DNA from: Lachnospiraceae bacterium
GTDB lineage: Bacteria > Bacillota > Clostridia > Lachnospirales > Lachnospiraceae
Direction of reading: 5' to 3'
DNA: 48,741 nt
Assembly: GCA_017553035.1 (NCBI GenBank)
Contig: JAFZNE010000069.1
Coordinates: forward strand, 1 to 48,741
The notes beneath the pieces were generated by a model, which saw nothing but the letters and a program-made list of their open reading frames with translations, was not told where the DNA came from and did not search any database. Both the position numbers and the translations under genes were made by a program. The first letter of the stretch is position 1. Each line of letters opens with the position of its first letter. Positions 32,848-40,234 of this stretch are shown here, piece by piece.

Positions 32848-32855
32848 GTTGTCAA
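32827..32855 (-). promoter_or_regulatory. Consensus promoter of the tetR-DUF998 operon
   Basis: On the minus strand, TTGACA (32850-32855), exactly 17 bases and TATAAT (32827-32832). Both hexamers are perfect. Confidence 0.9.
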
Positions 32856-32979
32856 TCTCCTTTTTCTTTTTTTGACCTTTATTTTACTTCTTTATACCGG
32901 TATCGTCATGTAGCAAATCTACTATAATTAGATTTTTAATTTGTATAATTCTATTTTATCTATTTTTTTAAGATTTTTC

Positions 32980-33018
32980 TTGCAAATTTTCCCAACCTGT
33001 GTTATTCTGTAATACACA
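32980..33018 (+). promoter_or_regulatory. Promoter and imperfect palindrome before the S24 repressor gene
   Basis: TTGCAA (32980-32985), a 17-base spacer and TATTCT (33003-33008). TGTGT and ACACA arms (32998-33018, 11 bases between them) surround the -10 box and could be an operator for self-repression. Confidence 0.5.
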
Positions 33019-33057
33019 AAAACGAACCGTAATAAAATACGACTGCCGGAGGTAGAT

Positions 33058-33759
33058 ATGAATTCGATCGGAAATATTATCGCCGTCAACAGAAAAAAGA
33101 ACGGGATGACACAGCCCGTTCTGGCTGAGAAGCTTGCCGAACATGGTTATGATTACAGTTATAAGACCATATCCAGCTGGGAAAAGGGGCTTGCCGAACC
33201 GGGCATCATGACATTTGTCGAAATATGCAGGATCCTCGGCATTACCGATATTTACGAAGCCCTGTACGGAGAGAATCCGTACAACCCTTTCGCCTCGCTC
33301 AACGATGAAGGCCGGGATAAGCTCAACGACTATGCTTCACTGCTCATCGGCTCGCACAAATATGACAGGCACCCTGCCGAAGTCATTTCCATCGTTCCCC
33401 GCCGCCTGAAGCTCTATGAGAACCGTGTATCCGCAGGAACCGGCAATTTTCTCGACAGTGACGATTATCAGTGGAAAGAAGTCGGTGACGATGTTTCGCG
33501 GGAAGCCAATTTCGGGCTTCACATTTCCGGCGACAGCATGGAACCACGCTACAAAGACAAGAGCATTGTCTGGGTAAAGCAGCAGAGCAGCCTTACCAGC
33601 GGCAATATCGGCATTTTTTATCTCAACGGGGATGCCTTCTGTAAAAAATACCATGAAGAAGACGGAAAAGTATTCCTGTTATCTCTGAACGAAAAATATG
33701 CACCCATTCAGGTGCATGAAAATGATTCATTCCGTATCTTCGGCAGGGTCTTGAACTGA
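33058..33759 (+). CDS. LexA-like HTH/S24 autocleaving repressor
   Basis: The protein has 233 residues. An XRE-type HTH (about 5-65, with TISSWEKGLAEPG) is joined to a LexA/CI-type S24 domain (about 110-230). The catalytic serine is Ser160 in SGDSMEP, the lysine is Lys196 in GDAFCKKY, and the expected Ala-Gly cleavage bond is Ala126-Gly127 in VSAGTG. Such repressors cut themselves when RecA filaments form on damaged DNA. It lies directly upstream of a Y-family polymerase cassette, which it probably controls. GGAGGT lies four bases before the ATG. It differs from housekeeping LexA in its HTH type. Confidence 0.88.
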   Translation: MNSIGNIIAVNRKKNGMTQPVLAEKLAEHGYDYSYKTISSWEKGLAEPGIMTFVEICRILGITDIYEALYGENPYNPFASLNDEGRDKLNDYASLLIGSHKYDRHPAEVISIVPRRLKLYENRVSAGTGNFLDSDDYQWKEVGDDVSREANFGLHISGDSMEPRYKDKSIVWVKQQSSLTSGNIGIFYLNGDAFCKKYHEEDGKVFLLSLNEKYAPIQVHENDSFRIFGRVLN

Positions 33760-33764
33760 GTCCG

Positions 33765-33797
33765 ATATTTCGTACTCTCAATTTGGTAATATTTCGT
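33765..33797 (+). promoter_or_regulatory. Direct repeat before the HAD-polymerase operon
   Basis: ATATTTCGT occurs at 33765-33773 and 33789-33797 in the 138-base gap between the repressor and the HAD gene. A weak promoter (TTGGTA, 17 bases, GATAAA) overlaps the second copy. It is a candidate operator, not proven. The rest of the gap shows nothing clear. Confidence 0.3.
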
Positions 33798-33897
33798 CAG
33801 CTACAGATAAAAATCTCAGAATACAGCGTTTAGCACAACCAAAACATTGTGATCCGGTGAAAACGGTTGCAATGACTTTCGCAGAAAGGAGCACGTT

Positions 33898-34227
33898 ATG
33901 GATGCATCGTATCAGATCATTGCCGTTGATTTCGACGGTACGCTCTGCTTCAGCAACTGGCCGGAGCTTGGTGAGCCCAACCGGCCGCTGATCGAGTTTC
34001 TGCGTGCCCAGAAGCAGTCGGGCAACAAGCTCATCCTCTGGACGTGCCGCGCCGGCGAGGCCCTTGACAAGGCGGTTTCCTGGTGCCGTGAGCAGGGACT
34101 GTCCTTCGATGCGGTCAATGACAATCTTCCCGAAATAGTCGAACAATACGGCAACAATTCGCGAAAGATCACCTGCGATTACTATATCGATGACAGAGCA
34201 CTCCTTCCCGAGGCCCTGATGGCTTGA
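33898..34227 (+). CDS. Small HAD-family phosphatase
   Basis: This is a 109-residue minimal HAD protein without a cap domain. Motif I is DFDGTL with Asp11 and Asp13, motif II is the segment LILWTCR, and the later CDYYIDDRA gives the acidic motif IV. Similar proteins occur in phages and beside DNA-repair genes; known substrates include nucleotides and DNA 3'-phosphates, but none can be assigned here. GAAAGGAG lies six bases before the ATG. The polymerase gene begins four bases after its stop codon without a clear ribosome-binding site of its own, so translation is probably coupled. Confidence 0.75.
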   Translation: MDASYQIIAVDFDGTLCFSNWPELGEPNRPLIEFLRAQKQSGNKLILWTCRAGEALDKAVSWCREQGLSFDAVNDNLPEIVEQYGNNSRKITCDYYIDDRALLPEALMA

Positions 34228-34231
34228 TCAT

Positions 34232-35674
34232 ATGGATGCTGCAGACAACAGGCTTACTGTTTCCGGTATTGAAAATTTCCGGCGTACCTATATTGCCATA
34301 GACATGAAGAGCTTCTATGCTTCGGTCGAATGTGTAGCCAGAGGACTCGACCCGCTTACGGCCAAGCTTCTTGTGGCGGATTCAAGTCGCTCGGATCAGA
34401 CCATATGTCTTGCGGTTTCTCCCGCTCTGAAAGCTATCGGTGTACCAAGCCGCCCGAGACTCTTCGAGGCCAAACAGGCCATCAGAAAATATGAGCAGCT
34501 GCACCACACCTGCGTCCGGTATATCACCGCGGTTCCCCGCATGGCAAAATACGAACAGGTCTCGGCCAAGATATACGAGACATACCTTAAATACGTATCC
34601 CCGGAAGATGTCCATATATACAGTATCGATGAGTGTTTTATCGACTGCACGCCATATCTCCATTTCTATTTGACTGCCTCGGCAGAATCCGGGCTGCCGC
34701 CCGAACATGTCATGGCACTCACCATGATCAGGGATGTCCTCAATACCACAGGGATTACCGCAACGGTAGGGATCGGGACAAACCTGTATCTTGCCAAGAT
34801 CGCCATGGATATAGTGGCGAAGAGATCCCCGGCCGACAAAGACGGTGTCAGGATCGCAGCCCTTACCGAAGAATCCTACAGGTATCTCTTATGGGATCAC
34901 CGGCCTCTTACGGACTTCTGGCAGATCGGTTACGGCAAGGCAAGCAGACTTGCCAACAACCACATGTTTACCATGGGAGACATCGCCGAACGTTCCCAAT
35001 GGGATGAAGAATGGTTCTACAAGACCTTCGGCATCGACGCCGAGATACTTATCGACCACGCCTGGGGTATCGAGCCGGTCACCATGTACGACATCAAGCA
35101 TTACAAGAGCGACAACCACTCTCTTTCCCACGGGCAGGTTCTCCCCCGCCCCTACAAATACGACGAAGCCTGCATTGTCTTTGAAGAAATGATCGATGTC
35201 CTGTGCTGTGACATGTACAGGAAGAACCTGGTTTCTTCCAGATTTACGTGGTGGGTAAGCTACGATTACAAAAGTCTGGAATACTGCCCCAACTACGACG
35301 GACAACTTTCCGTCGACTGGTACGGGAGGCTTCATCCCGCTCATTCCAACGGAACCGTCAGATTGTCTGCCGTCACCAACAACTCAAGGCTTGTAACCGA
35401 AGCAGTCATGCCCGACATCATAAAGAAAAGCGACCACAGGATCCTCTTCAGACGGCTCGGCGTATGTGCCTGCGATGTTAAAAACGATGAAGGAATGTAT
35501 CAGATGGATCTGTTTACGGATTATGACGCATTGGATAAAGAAAAGAAACTGCATGCGGCTCTCCTGGATGTGAGGACCAGATACGGTGCGAATTCTCTCG
35601 TAAAAGGCCTTAATCTGCTGGAAGGAGCCACAACCATATCAAGAAATACCCAGATCGGAGGACATCGCGCATAA
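34232..35674 (+). CDS. Y-family (UmuC/DinB-like) translesion DNA polymerase
   Basis: The protein has 480 residues. Palm motifs are AIDMKSFYASVE with Asp24 and SIDECF with Asp133-Glu134, so the metal-binding acidic residues are intact. The finger, thumb and little-finger regions follow. Near the C-terminus YQMDLF fits a beta-clamp-binding motif (QxxLF type). It is expected to copy damaged DNA with low fidelity. It is part of a cassette: S24 repressor, HAD, polymerase, YolD-like protein, SRAP. The close spacing (39 bases to the next start) suggests one transcript induced by DNA damage. Confidence 0.92.
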   Translation: MDAADNRLTVSGIENFRRTYIAIDMKSFYASVECVARGLDPLTAKLLVADSSRSDQTICLAVSPALKAIGVPSRPRLFEAKQAIRKYEQLHHTCVRYITAVPRMAKYEQVSAKIYETYLKYVSPEDVHIYSIDECFIDCTPYLHFYLTASAESGLPPEHVMALTMIRDVLNTTGITATVGIGTNLYLAKIAMDIVAKRSPADKDGVRIAALTEESYRYLLWDHRPLTDFWQIGYGKASRLANNHMFTMGDIAERSQWDEEWFYKTFGIDAEILIDHAWGIEPVTMYDIKHYKSDNHSLSHGQVLPRPYKYDEACIVFEEMIDVLCCDMYRKNLVSSRFTWWVSYDYKSLEYCPNYDGQLSVDWYGRLHPAHSNGTVRLSAVTNNSRLVTEAVMPDIIKKSDHRILFRRLGVCACDVKNDEGMYQMDLFTDYDALDKEKKLHAALLDVRTRYGANSLVKGLNLLEGATTISRNTQIGGHRA

Positions 35675-35712
35675 AGATCCCCCGGTCTGTTAAGGAACCG
35701 GAGGTGATAAGC

Positions 35713-35988
35713 ATGATCGAAAAGATAAGCGTTTCTGCGCTCCCTTCCTCTTTCAGGTACCGGGCTGTCATTGAAAGAGGGAAACCCGTACACGACAAAC
35801 TCGACGGTTTTTCGATCAAACATCCGCCCATGGAGCTTTCAAGACGTGCCAAGATATTCAGCCCGTTCGATGCATTGAAAGGCTTCAGCGAAGTGATCTC
35901 GTCAAAAGAAGCCGAAGTCATGGCGGATAGTGATGCAGAAACCGAAATTAACGACGTGAATATCGATCTTATAGATGATCGTTCATAA
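35713..35988 (+). CDS. YolD-like small protein
   Basis: This is a 91-residue soluble protein. The block SRRAKIFSPFDALKGF (about 44-59) is typical of YolD-like proteins, which in Firmicutes accompany Y-family polymerases and are proposed to act like UmuD. The C-terminus is acidic. The start at 35713 has GGAGGT seven bases upstream; the GTG at 35704 falls within that site. Nothing suggests catalysis. Confidence 0.72.
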   Translation: MIEKISVSALPSSFRYRAVIERGKPVHDKLDGFSIKHPPMELSRRAKIFSPFDALKGFSEVISSKEAEVMADSDAETEINDVNIDLIDDRS

Positions 35989-35999
35989 AAGGAGTGCCC

Positions 36000-36626
36000 A
36001 TGTGTTGCAGATACTGTCTCGAAAAAGATCTTGACGGAATAGACGATATACTCGATGTTATTTCCCATTCCGCACTTGCTGCCAAATTCACCGAAACCCA
36101 CGGAAGGCCGCTGGTAACATCAGGTGAAGTACGCCCTTCGGATATCGTTCCGGTCATTGCTCCGGATTCCAAAGGACACCGGAGTGCCTTTCCGATGCAA
36201 TGGGGTTTTATGGCCCAGGACAATAAGCGGACCATTTTCAATGCAAGGGTCGAGACCGCCGCGATCAAGCCCACCTTCAGGGATGCCTGGAAGTCCCGCA
36301 GATGTATCATTCCCGCTTCCTGCTATTATGAATGGGAACATTTCAAAAGTCCGGACGGAAAAGTAAAAACGGGCAGCAAGTATGCCATCCAGCCCACAGG
36401 CAGTACAGCGACCTGGTTGTGTGGCCTCTATCGCATTGAAGACGGTTATCCGGTTTTTGTCGTGCTTACAAAAGAACCGACAGTTGAACTGGAGAGGATC
36501 CATGACCGAATGCCTCTTATGCTGCCGAAAGATATGATAAACGAATGGATCACTCCCTCCTCAAAACCGGAAGAAGTGATCCGATACGCACTTTCTGATA
36601 TGGTTATAGAAAAAGCCGAAGGATAA
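36000..36626 (+). CDS. SRAP-domain abasic-site protein (HMCES/YedK family)
   Basis: This is a 208-residue cytoplasmic protein. SRAP proteins crosslink through Cys2 to abasic sites in single-stranded DNA and shield them. The active site is complete: Cys2 (MCCRYC), Asn81 in NARVET, Glu111 in YYEWE and His168 in HDRMPLML. The start decides function: only ATG 36000, with AGGAG five bases upstream, exposes Cys2 after Met removal, whereas the GTG at 35994 would bury it. A second Cys follows at position 3. It ends six bases from the convergent EAL gene. Confidence 0.92.
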   Translation: MCCRYCLEKDLDGIDDILDVISHSALAAKFTETHGRPLVTSGEVRPSDIVPVIAPDSKGHRSAFPMQWGFMAQDNKRTIFNARVETAAIKPTFRDAWKSRRCIIPASCYYEWEHFKSPDGKVKTGSKYAIQPTGSTATWLCGLYRIEDGYPVFVVLTKEPTVELERIHDRMPLMLPKDMINEWITPSSKPEEVIRYALSDMVIEKAEG

Positions 36627-36632
36627 TGACCG

Positions 36633-38330
36633 TTATTGTTTCGCCCTTGCAAAGCATTCCGGTCCGTTCTCTACCCTGCTCATGAATTCATCGATCGGCA
36701 GAGGTTTTGAATAGTAATATCCCTGGAAACTGTGAACACCGTAATCTCTGATGATATCGCACATCCCGGATGTTTCGATACCTTCCACGCACACCTTGGC
36801 TCCATATGTACTGGCCATGTCGGTAAAATTGTTCAAAAGGCTCTTTTCTCTTTCGTCCTGTTCAATATTCTGAACAAAACTACGATCGATCTTTATTGTA
36901 TCAAACGGTAAGTTCTTCACCAATCCTACAGATGAGAAACCGGTACCGAAATCGTCAAGTGCTATGCGTATACCTCCCGCTCTGAGAGTAACAATGACAT
37001 TTTTCAGCAGCTCCATGTCAAGAAGGCGGCAGCGTTCCGTAACTTCAAGGCATAACTGTTCCTGCGGGAATCCGGTTCTCCAGACGGTGTTCCAGACGAT
37101 ATCGGTAAAGTCAGCTTTCTCCATCTGTGCATAGGAAAGATTGACATTGATAACAAATCCGGGAACGTATTCCATCACTTTCTGAGCATCACGCAACGCC
37201 GTTTCCATGATCCACTCACCCAATTTGGGAAACAGCGGGTCTTTCTCAAGAAATGGAATGAAAATATCCGGAGGTACGGTTCCGTATTCTTCATTTCTCC
37301 AACGCAGAAGAGCTTCTGCACCGATCAGTTTCTCAGTCGCAGCATCCACAACCGGCTGATATACAAGATAGAAACCGCTGAAATCTTTTGCGATCGATGC
37401 TCTTATCTTATGCAGCATTTCAAGCCTTTTGCGGCTCTCGGTTGTCAGTTCGTTACGGAAAGTGACCAGATCTCCGTGTTTATTGAGTTTTGACTCCTCA
37501 TAAGCCATGTTCAGACAGGAATAAACCGTCTGGTCATCCACGTTGAAGTCGTTCAGCGAAAGCATTCCCGCATTCAATTCAAGGATTATATTAAGATTAT
37601 CCAGTTTGATACCTTTGCGGAAATGTTCCCGCATATCCTCATAGGATTGAGCGAGCTGTTTTTCATCCAACAATGTGGATATAATTGCAAACCTTGATCC
37701 GTCAAGGCGGTATGATCCGCCACGGTTTGTCACATGTTCCATCAGATATCTTCCGAAATGCTGAAGGATCATATTTCCGATATGATACCCGTATACTTCG
37801 TTGATCTCAGCCAGTTTACCTACGCCGGCCATACCGATCCTGATCGGGACCTTATTATGTATGTAGCTTTTCAGATCGTCAAAGAAACCATACTGGCTGC
37901 GCAATCCTGTCAGTGTATCGATATGGCTTCTCTGGCTGTGATTTCGTATTGCTCCGCCGAAATAGAACGGTTTTCCGCTTTCATCGACGATCACGATCCC
38001 TCTGCATGTACAGATATCATACTCGCCGTTCAGGCGTTTTGCACGATATTGCATATCGTGTCCTAACTGTTTCCCCGAGAATATGTCTTCGAGTCCTTCC
38101 CTGTATGCCTTACGGTCATCCGGATGAATATGCCTTTCCCATATCAGTCCCGCATCGTACATGTACTCTGATGGCAGGCCGAATGTTTCAACCAGTTCTT
38201 TTGACCATCGCGAATAATCATATTCCATATTGCACAGAAAGACTTGCGTTTCCTCAGCAACAATTGAAAAAGCCTCAAAAAGCGAATCCAGGCGTCTTTT
38301 CGCCTCTTCGGTAATCCTTTGATCTTTCAT
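36633..38330 (-). CDS. PAS-GGDEF(degenerate)-EAL phosphodiesterase
   Basis: This is a 565-residue soluble protein. A PAS domain (about 25-130) is followed by a GGDEF fold (about 137-295) whose signature reads LDGSRF (209-214), so it should not make c-di-GMP, and an EAL domain (about 305-560). The EAL domain is intact: Glu339-Ala-Leu, NVNLS, EVTER, DDFGTG, KIDRS, EGIET and FQGYYYSKP. It is probably a c-di-GMP phosphodiesterase regulated through PAS and GGDEF. GGAGG lies shortly before the ATG, and a possible promoter is at 38416-38443. Confidence 0.9.
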   Translation of the reverse strand: MKDQRITEEAKRRLDSLFEAFSIVAEETQVFLCNMEYDYSRWSKELVETFGLPSEYMYDAGLIWERHIHPDDRKAYREGLEDIFSGKQLGHDMQYRAKRLNGEYDICTCRGIVIVDESGKPFYFGGAIRNHSQRSHIDTLTGLRSQYGFFDDLKSYIHNKVPIRIGMAGVGKLAEINEVYGYHIGNMILQHFGRYLMEHVTNRGGSYRLDGSRFAIISTLLDEKQLAQSYEDMREHFRKGIKLDNLNIILELNAGMLSLNDFNVDDQTVYSCLNMAYEESKLNKHGDLVTFRNELTTESRKRLEMLHKIRASIAKDFSGFYLVYQPVVDAATEKLIGAEALLRWRNEEYGTVPPDIFIPFLEKDPLFPKLGEWIMETALRDAQKVMEYVPGFVINVNLSYAQMEKADFTDIVWNTVWRTGFPQEQLCLEVTERCRLLDMELLKNVIVTLRAGGIRIALDDFGTGFSSVGLVKNLPFDTIKIDRSFVQNIEQDEREKSLLNNFTDMASTYGAKVCVEGIETSGMCDIIRDYGVHSFQGYYYSKPLPIDEFMSRVENGPECFARAKQ

Positions 38331-38415
38331 GCTGCAACCTCCATAAATATATCCGTTGCAATCCCGAATATAATCCTACTTACAAATACCCTTTTCCAAT
38401 TCCCGCATTCTCTGT

Positions 38416-38443
38416 AGCATAAAGGATATATTAAAGCTGTCAA
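38416..38443 (-). promoter_or_regulatory. Possible promoter for the PAS-EAL gene
   Basis: On the minus strand, TTGACA (38438-38443), 16 bases and TATGCT (38416-38421). The 182-base gap around it is AT-rich and otherwise featureless. Confidence 0.5.
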
Positions 38444-38512
38444 AATATACACGTTCAATTAGAGAATGTTATATCATTATCGCACAAAAAAGTGAAAAAG
38501 TAAATAGTTTCA

Positions 38513-39574
38513 TCACTCTCCGTAAGCTTTGACCAGCTTAAGTATCCTCTCGATCTCACCCGGGATATACAGATTACGCCCGCATTCCTTCATACATGCT
38601 TTTTCCGAACATGTTCTGCAATGTTCACAGGTTTTCTCCAGATCCATTTTCAGTTTTCCCACGGCCCAATGTTCCTTCCCAAGATGGAAATAATTGAACT
38701 GCCTGAAGCTTGTATGTATCTCGTGCCCAAACGGACATACACATTTTTCACACCGGTCGCATTCAATGGGTTCAAAAGATCCTTTAAGGCGTTCTATAAC
38801 TTCTTCAAAAGAAAAATGAACCTGTTTGTATTCTTCGGCAAATGCTTCCTCTGCCTGTTCGAAAGTTCCGATTCCGAGCAGAGCTGTTGAGAACGGGTAT
38901 TCCAGTATCCCTCCGATCAGTTCCGGAACGGAAAACGGCCCGATGAGCAGGCCTGCAGCATATACCTTGTTCAGAATGAACCCTTTATTTCGAAAAGTTT
39001 CTTCTTCCCTGATCCGGTCAAGCATACCGCGTTCCAGGATATTTCCGCTCCCCTGCAGTACATCCACTCTCGGATCTTTTGCTGCGCGATACAAAACGCT
39101 GTAATAATGAGATGCAATCCCGGTAAATCCTATCTTTCCCTCTCTCTTCAGATCATACAGAGCCTCGAGAGCGCCGGAACTGCCGAACACTTCATCCTCA
39201 TTACTCTCATCCACCTGATGGACAAAATAGATATCGGGCTTTGTTCCGAGATGTTCTATCGATCTTATTACTTCCCGATAGATATCCCCGCCGCCATAAA
39301 ACCTGGCCTTGTCGGAAATCACGATCCTGTTTCTGTCTACGGTCTTTGCGAACTTACCCAGCTTGATCTCCGCATCCCCATATTCTTCCAAAATGGCGGT
39401 ATCGTAGAAATTACACCCATGGTCAAAGGCTTTTTTCATAATAGCCACGGCCGTATCCTCGTCCGGGCTGTAATACTGCGGCAATACAGGCACATGACCG
39501 CTCAGGATGGGGATGGTTCCGAAGCCGAGCTCCGATACCTTAAGACCCGTAGCCCCAAGTTCTCTGTATCTCAT
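38513..39574 (-). CDS. Aldo/keto reductase with C-terminal Fe-S cysteine clusters
   Basis: The protein has 353 residues. The N-terminal AKR barrel has the full catalytic tetrad: Asp58 (YDTA), Tyr65 (EEYG), Lys89 (SDKA) and His119 (VHQ). The C-terminal part carries two cysteine groups, CDRCEKCVCPFG and CEHCRTCSEKACMKEC, that look like ligands for iron-sulfur clusters. This architecture is known in anaerobes as a predicted ferredoxin-type aldo/keto reductase; the substrate is unknown. It follows the leucine-rich-repeat gene on the same strand. Confidence 0.85.
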   Translation of the reverse strand: MRYRELGATGLKVSELGFGTIPILSGHVPVLPQYYSPDEDTAVAIMKKAFDHGCNFYDTAILEEYGDAEIKLGKFAKTVDRNRIVISDKARFYGGGDIYREVIRSIEHLGTKPDIYFVHQVDESNEDEVFGSSGALEALYDLKREGKIGFTGIASHYYSVLYRAAKDPRVDVLQGSGNILERGMLDRIREEETFRNKGFILNKVYAAGLLIGPFSVPELIGGILEYPFSTALLGIGTFEQAEEAFAEEYKQVHFSFEEVIERLKGSFEPIECDRCEKCVCPFGHEIHTSFRQFNYFHLGKEHWAVGKLKMDLEKTCEHCRTCSEKACMKECGRNLYIPGEIERILKLVKAYGE

Positions 39575-39640
39575 ACAAACATCCTTATATCTGTTAGTTT
39601 CCTTTAGTCCCTATCTTGTGAAGCGGCTGTTTCCTATACA

Positions 39641-39700
39641 ATTCCATACTTTCCCGGATCATTCCGTACTATTCCGTACTGTTCCGGACTATTCCGAGCT
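39641..39700. repeat. Six-copy 10-bp tandem repeat
   Basis: Six consecutive 10-mers resemble ATTCCGTACT (two perfect copies at 39661-39680, four diverged copies around them). The array spans the stop codon of the leucine-rich-repeat gene (39689-39691) and the start of the gap behind it. Confidence 0.8.
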
Positions 39701-40234
39701 GTATCTGTGTATCCGGATCCGCTCACAATAAGCAAATGCACTCTCCGAAACTCCCGTCTCCAGGGCGATGCTAACATCCTCAAGATTATCACAGAATGCA
39801 AATGCCTCGTCTTCGATAACCTTTACCGATTCCGGAATAAAAAGCTCATGCAATCCTTTGCAGCGGAAAAAAGCTCTCTGCGGGATCACTTCCAGTTTAT
39901 CCGAAATGTGGATCTCTTTTAAGCTTATACAATGTTCAAAGCATCTGTTTCCGAGCTCCGTAAGATCATCTGACAGATCGATCGATTCCAGAGACTGGCA
40001 TCCGAAAAAGGCCTGAGCTTTGATACTTGTTACAGCCTGTGCATTTGAAACGTTCCTTAACCATTTACTGTTTTCAAATGCCGATTTGCCGATCATCGCC
40101 GTATCCCCGGACAGCACAATATTCTCCAGCAGATGGCAATCCTTATATACCCCGTCGGCAACGGATCTTATCCCTTCCGGAAATACCAGATCCGTGATGT
40201 TTCCGGTACTCTCCACGAGATTTCCCTTTTTCAT
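39689..40234 (-). pseudogene. 3' fragment of a frameshifted leucine-rich-repeat gene
   Basis: This 181-codon frame continues the upstream LRR protein after a frameshift. Its first residues (KGNLVESTGNITDLVFPEG) complete the repeat module that the upstream frame opens with CFKLDEKG. LRR_5 repeats follow up to the stop. The internal ATG at 40234 has no clear ribosome-binding site, so independent translation is doubtful. The tail overlaps a 10-bp tandem repeat. One extra base in the A5G3A3 run at 40221-40231 would explain the break. Confidence 0.7.

Noticed and set aside
32980..33900. Classical Gram-positive LexA box (GAAC-N4-GTTC) near the S24 repressor or polymerase operon
   Set aside because: No such motif was found by reading. 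GAAC occurs near 33024 without the matching half.
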